Source of the DNA: Niastella populi
GTDB taxonomy: Bacteria; Bacteroidota; Bacteroidia; Chitinophagales; Chitinophagaceae
Direction of reading: 5' to 3'
NCBI RefSeq assembly: GCF_002078015.1
Contig: NZ_LWBP01000196.1
Coordinates: 1 to 64,000, forward strand
Length of the DNA: 64,000 bases
Below, piece after piece: positions 44,601 through 52,627 of the stretch. The position numbers were made by a program, and so were the translations under genes. Position 1 is the stretch's first letter, and each line of letters opens with the position of its first letter. Below the pieces are notes generated by a model. That model worked only from the letters and a program-made list of their open reading frames with translations. It ran no database searches and was not told the DNA's origin.

Positions 44601-45800
44601 TTCAAGTTCACCCTCGGGGGCGGCCATATTACCGTGGAACTGCAAAAAGCCGAAAGTTCAGACGACCAGGAACAAACCTGGGTGTGGATCAATGTAACGG
44701 ATACAGGTATTGGCATTCCAACGGATAAGAAAGACCTTATATTCGACCGCTTCTTTCAAAACGATACCAGCGCCTCCATCCTTAACCAGGGCACCGGTAT
44801 TGGTTTGTCGATAACCAAAGAGTTCATAAAATTACATGGGGGGAAAATTCAGGTAGAAAGCGAGCCGGGTAAAGGGTGCGCATTTACTATCCAAATTCCG
44901 CTGAAGCGTGTTCATGAAACAGCGGTTGAAAGTCAACAGGCCGCGCAAAAAGAACAGGATGTGCCCACCCCCCGTGCAAACAGGTTACCTGCTGCTGCGG
45001 AAGAAGGCAATATGAACGATGCGTTGCCTGTATTGCTGGTGGAAGACAATGATGATTTCAGGTTTTACCTGAAAGACAACCTGCGCGGCAGGTATAAAGT
45101 CATAGAGTCGGTCAACGGCAAAGATGGCTGGCAGAAAACGCTCTCGCAACATCCGCAACTGATAGTAAGTGATGTAAGCATGCCTGAAATGGATGGTATT
45201 GAACTGGTTAAAAAAATAAAAGCGGATAAAAGAACCAGCCATATTCCTGTGATCCTGCTAACGGCTATGACGGGCCAGGAACAGCAGATCAAAGGGTTGG
45301 AAACAGGGGCCAACGACTACATAACCAAACCGTTCAATTTTGAGGTTTTGAATGCCAAAATAAAGAACCTGCTGCAGTTGCAGAGCACGATGCAAAGCAC
45401 TTATACGAAGCAGTTAAAATTTGCGGCACCGGAAGTGGAAATAGATTCCCCGGATGAAAAATTACTGACGACAATCGTGGGCTATCTTGAAAAAAACATC
45501 ACCAACCCGCAATTGTCGGTAGAAAGCTTAAGCAGGCAGATTGGCATGAGCAGAAGCACCCTGTATACCAAACTGCTTGAGCTCACCGGCGAAACCCCGG
45601 TAGAGTACATTCGTTCTTTTCGATTGAGCAAAGCGGTTGCATTGATGGGGAAAAGCAATATGACCATTTCGGAGATCGCTTACCAGGTTGGGTTTACAAC
45701 ACCTAACTATTTTGCGAAATCGTTCAAAGGAAAGTTCAATATGCTTCCTTCCGAATTCATTGCAAAAATGCGAAAGGCAAACCCGGGCGGTGACAGTTAA
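41700..45800 (+). CDS. Hybrid two-component system regulator (HTCS)
   Basis: A 1366-residue sensor and regulator in one chain. A signal peptide (IYIFWGSLLIAYLNTRAQ) precedes a periplasmic pair of seven-bladed propellers (about 25-690, repeated 'DRYGLMWFGT', 'GNIWIGTNGDG' units) and a Y_Y_Y domain (about 700-785). One membrane helix follows (AYIFYVLAIGGLLLYS), then a histidine kinase (SHDFRTP, His about 849; NAFKFT; DTGIGI; GTGIGLSITKE), a receiver domain (LLVEDNDDF; phospho-acceptor Asp about 1158; YITKPF) and a C-terminal AraC helix-turn-helix. All phosphotransfer residues are present. Known HTCS proteins sense imported oligosaccharides and activate their locus. The 22-bp direct repeats at the GH5 and GH31 promoters are its likely sites. 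Confidence 0.96.
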   Translation: MLKYIYIFWGSLLIAYLNTRAQTGPVNFTSLSTRDGLLSNSVNTIIKDRYGLMWFGTDDGLEKYDGTNFTAYRYQPGDTTSLRTNEVLALHEDRSGNLWVGTSGGGLSLYDRKNDKFLHYPVKTGTATLSGSDVIRGICSDYRGKIWIAQYEGLYMLDPETQSISKHLLRDAAGRPVKTTLLTVYEDSKQRLWIATDNGLFLYNIRLNSFRLYENDKTDEYSLQVNRIRAVAEDKWGNIWVGTSTGLSRLKPDGSGFIHYSYLNGNEINSIAADDQGLLWIGSFNGLYVYNVQAGTFSVHTHENGNHQSLSSKLVRCIFIDKQGIYWFGTFQGGICKYDKNLNLFNLTLSSSFQENRSNIAVITSMAENKNGAVLLGTNGNGLYEFDRRKDKVIPVHVPLKNVPAGTLTVLALQRTRTNKVYIGTYGHGVIIADQHTGACKQLVKGNGVNGLTGNDIFCLFEDSKGNIWIGTNGDGITVVNDDRVMARYSPQPAGSGVAALPINGYIRAIAEDAGGNIWIGTHGGGIAVYEPSTGKWTIYTQENSQLPGNKIQCLHRDRKGKMWIGTFSGLATFEAGKHLFTPYTEKDGLQNSMVYQIVEDATGRLWLSTNTGITQFDTDTKRFRNFSHLNGLQNSNYIRGAGLRLADGELLFSGLEGFNHFYPDRLTVNRNVPQVILTDLKISNKPVAAGSDAPIKEHISVADEIRLNYKQNFALNFVALNYTIPRQNHYAYKLDGFDRDWNYVGTASQASYTNLDPGEYTFRVKAGNNDGIWSTKDTIIKIYVKPPFWRTAYAYIFYVLAIGGLLLYSRHKGISRIRKKFALEQERREVKRVQELDRMKLKFLTNLSHDFRTPISLIMGPVDQLIEEEATTGRLEKLNMIRRNARRLLNLVNQLLDFRKMEEHELKLQLSKGEFISFLKEVTDSFRDMSERKHISFTFKSCIDRLDVFFDRDKIERILFNLLSNAFKFTLGGGHITVELQKAESSDDQEQTWVWINVTDTGIGIPTDKKDLIFDRFFQNDTSASILNQGTGIGLSITKEFIKLHGGKIQVESEPGKGCAFTIQIPLKRVHETAVESQQAAQKEQDVPTPRANRLPAAAEEGNMNDALPVLLVEDNDDFRFYLKDNLRGRYKVIESVNGKDGWQKTLSQHPQLIVSDVSMPEMDGIELVKKIKADKRTSHIPVILLTAMTGQEQQIKGLETGANDYITKPFNFEVLNAKIKNLLQLQSTMQSTYTKQLKFAAPEVEIDSPDEKLLTTIVGYLEKNITNPQLSVESLSRQIGMSRSTLYTKLLELTGETPVEYIRSFRLSKAVALMGKSNMTISEIAYQVGFTTPNYFAKSFKGKFNMLPSEFIAKMRKANPGGDS

Positions 45801-45913
45801 AGGGAAGCCAGGTGCTTCTCCAAAAGAAAAACCCGGTTCCGTTCCCGGATCGTAAAAAACAATTTCAAAAAAATTGTTCCCGGCATTTATCATATGCCCA
45901 CCGACCCCGCTTT

Positions 45914-47875
45914 TTATTTTTGGGTAATTCCTTTCCATTCATCCGTTCGGAAAGGTACGGCCGGCAGGCCTTCCGAATTTACCAGGTTGCATTCGGGATT
46001 GTCGGCCCATGCATATCGAACGGCCACCGGTTCCACCACTTTATCAGAACAGACAATCACTTCATTTCCTTTTCCCGGAGCCATCATGGCTGCTGCCCAA
46101 TAAAATTGTTTGTCTTTACCGGCAATGGCAAAACCCGTTATTTTCTTCGAGCCGTTTGTTGAAAGGCCCAACCCCGTGTTGGCAAAACTGACCCTGATGC
46201 AGCTGCCATCTTTCCGGAAGGCCTGAAACGTTGGGCCCGTTGCGATGCATTCCTGTTTATAAACCATTTTATTGGCAACCAGGGCCAGGCGGCGGCCCAC
46301 TTCCTGTTTATTTTTCGGATGGATATCATTCGCTTCGCCAATATCAATGGCGCAGGCCATACCGGTATTAGGCTGTGAAAGTGCCAGCGTTTGCGCTTCC
46401 CTCAGTTCAGCCCATTCGCTTTCAGACGGAAGCGGTTTTGTTTTCATATAATTGGCCAGCTGAACAAATAAAAACGGAAGATTTCCCTGCCGCCAGCGTT
46501 TTCTCCAGTCGGCGATCAGCATGGGAAATAATTTTCGATAATGGTAAGCCGCCGCTGCATTCGATTCGCCCTGGTACCAGATAAAGCCCCTGATACCATA
46601 AGGAATAACCGGGTGTATCATGGTATTAAAGAGTACAGTGGGGTAATACTGATAGTTGAGCATTTTCGGAAGCGCAGTTTCAAGATCTTTTTTAAACGCC
46701 CATTTTCCACTTAAAGAAATTGTAGAGCACCCATCCGTAATATAAATATCATCTGCTGCATTCAAACCGCCTCCGCCCCATAACATGGCTATTCTTACAG
46801 CAATGGCATTTTCTCCGCTCCTGGTTACACTGGCAGGAATGGTATAGGAATGTGCCGGACTGGCATTCCATACATTTTTACAAATTTCGTGGCCATTAAA
46901 ATAAAGCGAGTAGTTCATTTCAGGATGGCCCATGTTAATGGTAACATCTTTTCCGGCAAAGGATGGCGGCAGCGATATTTTTTTCCGTAACCAAACCATT
47001 CCTTCATGATAGTCAACCCCGGGCTCTTTTATCACATCCGGCATTTCAATGGTTTTCCAGCCGGCATCATCATATTCCGGAACCGTAACTATCTTATCTG
47101 TATTATTCTGAGGGTTATATACAATGTGCCAAAAACGTATCAGGTTCAAACTGTCCTGCACAAAATCTTCCCGGTCGGGCATAAGCGTATCATTACTTAA
47201 AGTTCGTGCTTTGGTAATAGGTGAAGTAAGCAGCATTTCCCTGCTGGTCCATGCTTCTATCGGCGTTCCGCCCCAGGTGCTTTGTATAATGCCAACCGGA
47301 ACGTTTTGGTCGCGGTGAATTTTACGGGCAAAATAGTAAGCAGCTGCAGAAAACGTTTTCACATTTTCGGAATCACAAACTTTCCATTTGCCGGCTGATA
47401 TATCGGTTTGCGGTTTTACCTGCTTGCTGTGTTCAACAACCAGAAAACGTATTTGCGGAAAACCGGCGTTTGCAATTTCCTTATTTGCATCTTTAGCCTG
47501 TTGCACCTCCCATTCCATGTTCGACTGACCCGATGCCAGCCATACATCGCCGACAAGAATGCCCTTTAGTTTAATGCCGGAAGCTGGTTTTTCCGATTCA
47601 GCAATTTCAAGTACATAAGGTCCTCCTTCCCTGAAGATGGGAAATTTTACCTGCCATTTCCCTTCCTTATCGGCCCTGGCGGTAGCCTTTATATTTCCCA
47701 GTTTTGCCACCACCAGGGCGCCCGGAGTTGAATTCCCCCACACCGGGATATTGATGCCTCTTTGCAAAACCATACTATCACCGAACACTTTCGACAAAAC
47801 GATCTGGGCATGAGCAGCTGTTCGAAGAATGAATATTGTTAACAGGGGGAGCAATACATGTATACCGGATCTCAT
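45914..47875 (-). CDS. Sialate O-acetylesterase-family (SGNH) carbohydrate esterase
   Basis: A 653-residue exported protein (signal ending RTAAHAQ). The SGNH signature GDVWLASGQSNMEWEV gives the nucleophile Ser. GGTPIEAWTS, GFIWYQGESNAAA and the late catalytic pair DIHPKNKQEVG fit the family. A beta-sandwich domain is inserted in the middle (AGWKTIEMPDVIKEPG to GENAIAVRIAML), as in GH2-like jelly rolls. No sialic acid genes are nearby, so de-acetylation of xylan, mannan or xyloglucan is more likely than of sialate. It ends the GH5-GH97-esterase operon and is convergent with the HTCS gene. The gap between them has only a weak AT-rich hairpin (45858-45878). Confidence 0.85.
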   Translation of the reverse strand: MRSGIHVLLPLLTIFILRTAAHAQIVLSKVFGDSMVLQRGINIPVWGNSTPGALVVAKLGNIKATARADKEGKWQVKFPIFREGGPYVLEIAESEKPASGIKLKGILVGDVWLASGQSNMEWEVQQAKDANKEIANAGFPQIRFLVVEHSKQVKPQTDISAGKWKVCDSENVKTFSAAAYYFARKIHRDQNVPVGIIQSTWGGTPIEAWTSREMLLTSPITKARTLSNDTLMPDREDFVQDSLNLIRFWHIVYNPQNNTDKIVTVPEYDDAGWKTIEMPDVIKEPGVDYHEGMVWLRKKISLPPSFAGKDVTINMGHPEMNYSLYFNGHEICKNVWNASPAHSYTIPASVTRSGENAIAVRIAMLWGGGGLNAADDIYITDGCSTISLSGKWAFKKDLETALPKMLNYQYYPTVLFNTMIHPVIPYGIRGFIWYQGESNAAAAYHYRKLFPMLIADWRKRWRQGNLPFLFVQLANYMKTKPLPSESEWAELREAQTLALSQPNTGMACAIDIGEANDIHPKNKQEVGRRLALVANKMVYKQECIATGPTFQAFRKDGSCIRVSFANTGLGLSTNGSKKITGFAIAGKDKQFYWAAAMMAPGKGNEVIVCSDKVVEPVAVRYAWADNPECNLVNSEGLPAVPFRTDEWKGITQK

Positions 47876-47901
47876 TATTCTTTATTCGTATGTTATTGAA
47901 A

Positions 47902-49866
47902 TTATTCAAGCACCATTACAAATCCACTATTGGGGTTAAGCGTAATGTCACATTTTTTTTGTGTTGCCGCATTCAGTACGGCTTTCGAAAATAATTCGCT
48001 GCCTGTTCCATCGGAGAACAGCGTTGCCTTGCTTTTTTTAAATGCTGTAATATCAAGGATTACTTTCTTTTCATTATTATCTCCATTGATACCCGCTATG
48101 TACCAGCGGTTGCCGCTTCGCCGTGCAATGACGGCATATTTGCCCGGGTAGCCATCTAAAAATCTTACATCGTCCCAGTTGCCGGGAAGCATTCTTAACA
48201 ATGCTTTCACCTCGCCGGGCACCTGCATCATTCCTTCGGGCGCCTGCGCATAATGCTGTATACCCGATAAGAACAATACCGAAAGGGCCAGTTCGAAGGC
48301 AGGCGTGGTTCTTCTGATACAGTCTGAGGATGTAAGTCCCGTCAGGTTCATGGGCGTAAAATCCATAGGGTCGAACGCGTTCCTGGTGAACGGCAACATA
48401 GCGCAGTGATTGGCCTGCTTATCGGCTGCCTTCTGATCAAACGTTACCATCTCCATTCCATAAATGGCTTCGGCTGTCATAAGATGCGGGTATGTTTTTT
48501 GCCAGCCTCTCGGCAATGTAGCGCCATGAAAGTTCACAAGCAGCTTATATTTTGCCGCATCATTCAAAATATCGATGTAGTATTGGATCATGCTTTGACC
48601 ATCTCCGCCAAAGAAATCGATCTTTATGCCTTTTATGCCCATTGCCTGCAGCCGGCCGAATTCTTTTTCCCGCCCTTCCTTCGTAAGCAACAGGTTTTTA
48701 GGATGATATTTGATCGTGTTCCAGTCTCCTGCGGAATTATACCATAAGATCAAGCCAACCTTTTTTTGTTTTGCATACGCCGACAGTTCCGCCACCTTAT
48801 CATATCCGATCCTGGTATCCCAGTCTGCATCTATGAGGCAATACTGCCATTGCATGTCATGGGCGTAGTCGATATATTTTATTTGTTCGTCAAAGGTAAT
48901 GTGGTCATCCTTGCTATTGATCCAGCTCCAGCTGGCTTTTCCGGGTTTTACAAACGAGGCATCTTTTAACGCCGCTGCCGGCGCCAGATCGGTACCCAAT
49001 GTTGACTCTGCAATCGTTTTTAAACTCCCGATGGTTATAATGCGCCACGGGGTAAGCCACGGCTTATTGTTTTGCGGCAAATAGCCACCGCCTGTAAACA
49101 CTTCCCTCGGATCGGCAAAGCCAATTGAATAAACGGAAGCGGCCGGGTCATTGATCAGTCTCGTACCGCAGTAAGTACCATCGAGCGCCGCTTCGGTGAT
49201 CAGCACCCATATATCATTTGTTTTAAACAAAGCAGGGTACACCCAGCCCGACTTCAACGGTGAGGCAGTGCCAACGGCAATGTTCTGCAAATAATGTTCT
49301 TCATAGGACGGGTGGCAATGCTCATAACCTGTTTTTGCTTCACTCATCGGTTGCAGCCAGGCAGTTGTTTTGCTGTCAAATTCAAATGAGGAAACTTCTT
49401 TAACGATTGTTTCGTTGCTTTTTACCCAGGGAAAAGCATACCGGAAGGCCGCTCCGTCGTTGGATAGCCGGAAAATAATATCCATTGCTCTCTTTTCTTC
49501 ATTCACAAAAGACATCACCAGCTGGCGGGCCTGGTAAACAATGCTGCTTTTTTTTGCATTCTTTGTTTGATAGCGGTCTGTTATATGTTCCGGCTTTGAT
49601 ATGTTTGCCAGTTTCAATCCCTGTGTAAAATCATGGCCTTTCATCATTACTCCTAAAACCGAAGGCTGAATGACGTTAGTGCCAGACTTTTGGATACTGT
49701 ATTTTATTTCACCTGCCGGCGACAGGAATACATGTAGTGAAAGAGACCTGTCGGGACTATGCAATTGAGCAATTGGCTGCGCCTGCAGGTGATTACCTGG
49801 TCCGGTGCACCAGCCATTCATGCCAATAAGAAGCCATACCAAAAGAGATGTATTTCTCAAACTCAT
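47902..49866 (-). CDS. GH97 glycoside hydrolase (alpha-galactosidase-like)
   Basis: The start is placed at ATG 49866 (about 654 residues), 28 bases after the GH5 stop; a longer frame from 49923 would overlap GH5. After the signal peptide come the N-terminal beta-sandwich (residues to about 290), a TIM barrel (KASWSWINSKDD; YCLIDADWD; GIKIDFFGGDGQ) and a C-terminal beta-domain. The Asp in KIDFFGGD aligns with the nucleophile of retaining GH97 enzymes and not the inverting SusB type, so alpha-galactosidase is favoured over alpha-glucosidase. This is inference from one motif. Calcium-ligand Glu positions (TAEAIYGMEM) are present. Confidence 0.88.
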   Translation of the reverse strand: MSLRNTSLLVWLLIGMNGWCTGPGNHLQAQPIAQLHSPDRSLSLHVFLSPAGEIKYSIQKSGTNVIQPSVLGVMMKGHDFTQGLKLANISKPEHITDRYQTKNAKKSSIVYQARQLVMSFVNEEKRAMDIIFRLSNDGAAFRYAFPWVKSNETIVKEVSSFEFDSKTTAWLQPMSEAKTGYEHCHPSYEEHYLQNIAVGTASPLKSGWVYPALFKTNDIWVLITEAALDGTYCGTRLINDPAASVYSIGFADPREVFTGGGYLPQNNKPWLTPWRIITIGSLKTIAESTLGTDLAPAAALKDASFVKPGKASWSWINSKDDHITFDEQIKYIDYAHDMQWQYCLIDADWDTRIGYDKVAELSAYAKQKKVGLILWYNSAGDWNTIKYHPKNLLLTKEGREKEFGRLQAMGIKGIKIDFFGGDGQSMIQYYIDILNDAAKYKLLVNFHGATLPRGWQKTYPHLMTAEAIYGMEMVTFDQKAADKQANHCAMLPFTRNAFDPMDFTPMNLTGLTSSDCIRRTTPAFELALSVLFLSGIQHYAQAPEGMMQVPGEVKALLRMLPGNWDDVRFLDGYPGKYAVIARRSGNRWYIAGINGDNNEKKVILDITAFKKSKATLFSDGTGSELFSKAVLNAATQKKCDITLNPNSGFVMVLE

Positions 49867-49894
49867 TTTCAAAACTGTTATTATTAAAATATCT

Positions 49895-51364
49895 TTATTT
49901 AGCCCCCGCCAAAAGCGCGTCAATCGTTCGCTGGTCTTTTACCGTATTGTTTTGCCTGTCCAAAGCGCCTCCTGTATCCCACCAAAATGGTTTTATTCCG
50001 CGGGCCAATGCTTCTTTGGTAACAAATGTTATCCAATAGTCCACCGAAGTGTTATGCAATGCCAGTTCTTTGGGAACATGCGCTGAACCATCGCGCCGGT
50101 AAGCGCCATACTCGCCCATAAGCACCGGAATGCCTTTATCAACAAACTTTGTTTTGATCTTCTCGAAGTCGGCAATATGTGCGCTCTCTTCTCCGTACGT
50201 AGGGTTTCGATCGGTTTCGATAGTTGAATGATTGCCGCTGCCCCAGTAGTAAACCATTTTACCCCAGCTTACGTCTTCGTTAAGGAAACAAAACTGTGAC
50301 GGGGTGTAATTATGCACTTCAACCATCAGCCGGTCAGGCGCAGGGTCTTTCGGCAGTGTATTCATCAGGTCTGCTGTCAACGTTGCCGATGTATTGGGTC
50401 CCTGAAGTATAAGAACGCGGTGGCTGTTCCTTCCACCGGTGGATCGAACGGCATCAATGAAGGTCTGATGATATAACGCCAGCACGCCCATCTTTTCAGC
50501 ATTATCGGCAGCCGGTTCATTCGCACTGGCAAACATCAGGTGCTCATCAAAGTCGCGCATGGAGGTAGCGATCTGCTCCCATAATGCTTTCTGTTTTGCA
50601 CTCACGGAGTCCTGCTTTAGCTTACTAATGTTATTTTCCAGCCAGCCGCCATCCCAATGAATATTCAGCATAACGTACAGGCCGTTATTGACACAATAAC
50701 CAACCACCTCTTTTACCCTGTTCATCCAGCTTTGCTCTATGTGTGCTGTGGCTTTGTTATCAACATGCGTATTCCATGCACATGGTATCCGAATGGCAGT
50801 AAAGCCCAACTGCTTTACTGCTTTTACATACGACTCGGTGATCAGCGGATTGCCCCAGGCCGTTTCTCCGCCTATAGCTTCCATTGTATTCCCAATGTTC
50901 CACCCCAATTTGAATTTTGAAGCCAGTTGCACGGCGGTGCTCATTCCGGCGGAATCTGCTGCTTTGGGCGATGTGTTATAAGAAGGATACATGGTAGCCC
51001 CCTGTGTAACCATTACTCTTCTTGCCTGTCCGTTTTCGGCGTTTACTGCGAGCGATACGGAACGGGTAGCGCCAGAGCCGTTGGCACCTGCTGTTAACGT
51101 GATGGTGGTGTTGCCGCTATTGCCCGATGATTGACTTAACTGCAGCCACGAAGGAGCCGCATTACTGATACTCCATTTTGCATTTCCGTTAATTGTAATT
51201 TCTGCCGTTCCCCCTTCTGCGGGAAGGCTGATCTGCGAAGGAGATGCGGAAAGTTCCGGAGCCGGCGAGCTGCCCTTTTTATGACAGTTGGTAAAAAGCA
51301 GTACGGCCATAACAAGCCCCATGATCCTGGTTAGCTTTACGAGCTTCATTTTTTTTGTATTCAT
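49895..51364 (-). CDS. BACON-GH5 endo-glucanase (xyloglucanase-like)
   Basis: A 489-residue lipoprotein (lipobox MAVLLFTNC). A BACON domain (about 35-125; SLPAEGGTAEITINGNAKW, then RRVMVTQGA) precedes a GH5 barrel: FKLGWNIGNTMEA, MLNIHWDGGW, acid/base Glu in FASANEPAAD (about 282), VEVHNYTPSQF and nucleophile Glu in PVLMGEYGAY (about 416). This order matches the surface endo-xyloglucanase BoGH5A (GH5_4) of B. ovatus. Expected role: first cut of the polymer at the cell surface. It heads the GH5-GH97-esterase operon and has its own promoter with paired TGCAACAT repeats. Confidence 0.92.
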   Translation of the reverse strand: MNTKKMKLVKLTRIMGLVMAVLLFTNCHKKGSSPAPELSASPSQISLPAEGGTAEITINGNAKWSISNAAPSWLQLSQSSGNSGNTTITLTAGANGSGATRSVSLAVNAENGQARRVMVTQGATMYPSYNTSPKAADSAGMSTAVQLASKFKLGWNIGNTMEAIGGETAWGNPLITESYVKAVKQLGFTAIRIPCAWNTHVDNKATAHIEQSWMNRVKEVVGYCVNNGLYVMLNIHWDGGWLENNISKLKQDSVSAKQKALWEQIATSMRDFDEHLMFASANEPAADNAEKMGVLALYHQTFIDAVRSTGGRNSHRVLILQGPNTSATLTADLMNTLPKDPAPDRLMVEVHNYTPSQFCFLNEDVSWGKMVYYWGSGNHSTIETDRNPTYGEESAHIADFEKIKTKFVDKGIPVLMGEYGAYRRDGSAHVPKELALHNTSVDYWITFVTKEALARGIKPFWWDTGGALDRQNNTVKDQRTIDALLAGAK

Positions 51365-51433
51365 AGTGGAAGCAATATTGTATCGTTTTACAAACCAACT
51401 GTTCGCACGTTATAGCGAACTCAATTGTATGTT

Positions 51434-51502
51434 GTAAAACTAGCCGCTGGTTCGTTGATAAAGGGCGCTCAAATGTTGCAGGTTATGGCAAAATATGTTG
51501 CA
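51434..51502 (-). promoter_or_regulatory. GH5 promoter with paired 22-bp-spaced repeats
   Basis: Read on the minus strand: TGCAACAT (51502-51495), TGCAACAT (51480-51473; start-to-start 22 bp), GCCCTTT (51466-51460) and a -7-like TAGTTTTAC (51442-51434), 70 bases before the GH5 start. The same four elements recur with identical spacing upstream of GH31 (60353-60421); by hand count 46 of 69 ungapped positions match. It probably is an HTCS-activated promoter. The remaining gap to 51716 shows nothing else. Confidence 0.75.
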
Positions 51503-51716
51503 GCTGAATGATTTTCACGAGCTTTTTCCTCCCCCACCGCTTTTATTATGGTCTTTCTGTTTCACTAAAAGGCATCCCAACAATATGGGGCAAAACAGGC
51601 GGTAACCAATCCCTGTTTTTACCGCATTTTTATCAATTGACGATCAATTACTTTTTCCCGGCCAGGCAGGCAATCTTATTTCGCAGCGGTAGCAGTAGTT
51701 GTTGGAAAATCTGACC

Positions 51717-51751
51717 AAAAAAAGGCCGCCCAAATTACTTTTAGGCGGCCT
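51717..51751 (-). terminator. Terminator of the GH31-SusC-SusD-SGBP operon
   Basis: The stem AGGCCGCC (51723-51730)/GGCGGCCT (51744-51751), 8 bp with a 13-base loop, is followed on the minus strand by seven T. It lies 20 bases beyond the lipoprotein stop at 51772. Confidence 0.9.
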
Positions 51752-51771
51752 CATTACTGAATAGCGGCGAT

Positions 51772-52596
51772 CTAATGCGTATCGTAGTACTCTTTTGTTA
51801 TATAATTGTAGATGTACCAATTACTGGCATCTTTTTTAGCAATGAGTTGCATTGTGCTGTCGGTAAGTGTTTTTACAGCCATTCTCGCGTTCCAGTTGGC
51901 TACCTGGCCGCCCTGTGCTTTGTCGTGCAAAACCTGGGCATCAATAGTTGCCAGCTCATTTGTAGCCGGGTACAACATGAATTTACCTGTTCCCGAATAT
52001 TCGGGGAACATTTTATTATCGGCGCTGAAATTTGCATTACCAATCAAATCAAAGGTCATGGTACCGTAATCGCCAGCCGTAACGCCGGCCCAGGGAATAT
52101 CTTTAAATGCAGGGTCCCATACCCATCCCGGGCCCGCAAAGTAAAATGGCCCTTTAAAATATTTACTCACCCCGTTTGCATCCAGATCCAGCACCCATGT
52201 TCTCGATTTTCCCAGTCCGCCGGTGAGTTTGATCCACATGGGGTCGCTTACTGTCTTTTCATCAATGGTATTTATAGTTACAAGCGTTGTATCGGCCAGC
52301 ACAAGACCACCCGCACTTTCCACACCGTACACAAATTTGTAAGTTCCGGGGAAAGGAACATTGGTAGTGTCTTTTAATTTTATTGACTGTCCAAAAGGAG
52401 TAACCCAATATGGAGTAAGACCCGGCGTTAAACTTGTTAATACAATATCATTGGGGTTTGCCGATGAGGGTTCGATGGTGAACTTCAGATCTGACTTGTT
52501 GGCCAATGCACCCAATTCAAATATTTCAGGCCTGCACGAAGAATACAGCAGTGCTGATCCTAAAAATGCAAGTACTATTATTAAATTATTTCTCAT
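51772..52596 (-). CDS. Surface lipoprotein in SusE position (probable glycan-binding)
   Basis: A 274-residue lipoprotein (lipobox LGSALLYSSC). An N-terminal Ig/PKD-like domain (about 30-110: FTIEPSSANPNDIVLTSLTPG, GTYKFVYGVESAGG) is followed by a larger beta-rich domain with many aromatics (FKGPFYFAGPGWVWDPAFKD). It occupies the place after SusD where surface glycan-binding proteins are found. No catalytic motif is visible. The aromatic-rich C-terminal domain could provide the binding platform. It is the last gene before the terminator at 51717-51751. Confidence 0.7.
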   Translation of the reverse strand: MRNNLIIVLAFLGSALLYSSCRPEIFELGALANKSDLKFTIEPSSANPNDIVLTSLTPGLTPYWVTPFGQSIKLKDTTNVPFPGTYKFVYGVESAGGLVLADTTLVTINTIDEKTVSDPMWIKLTGGLGKSRTWVLDLDANGVSKYFKGPFYFAGPGWVWDPAFKDIPWAGVTAGDYGTMTFDLIGNANFSADNKMFPEYSGTGKFMLYPATNELATIDAQVLHDKAQGGQVANWNARMAVKTLTDSTMQLIAKKDASNWYIYNYITKEYYDTH

Positions 52597-52627
52597 TTCC
52601 TTTTATTTTTCGGTTATGACATGCGTA

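Noticed and set aside
45858-45878. Terminator between the HTCS and acetylesterase genes
   Set aside because: The AACAATTT/AAATTGTT stem has only A-T rich pairs and no proper T-run; too weak to list as a feature.
45914-47875. Sialic acid utilisation
   Set aside because: Family name only; no sialidase, lyase, transporter or kinase for sialic acid is present, while hemicellulase genes surround it.
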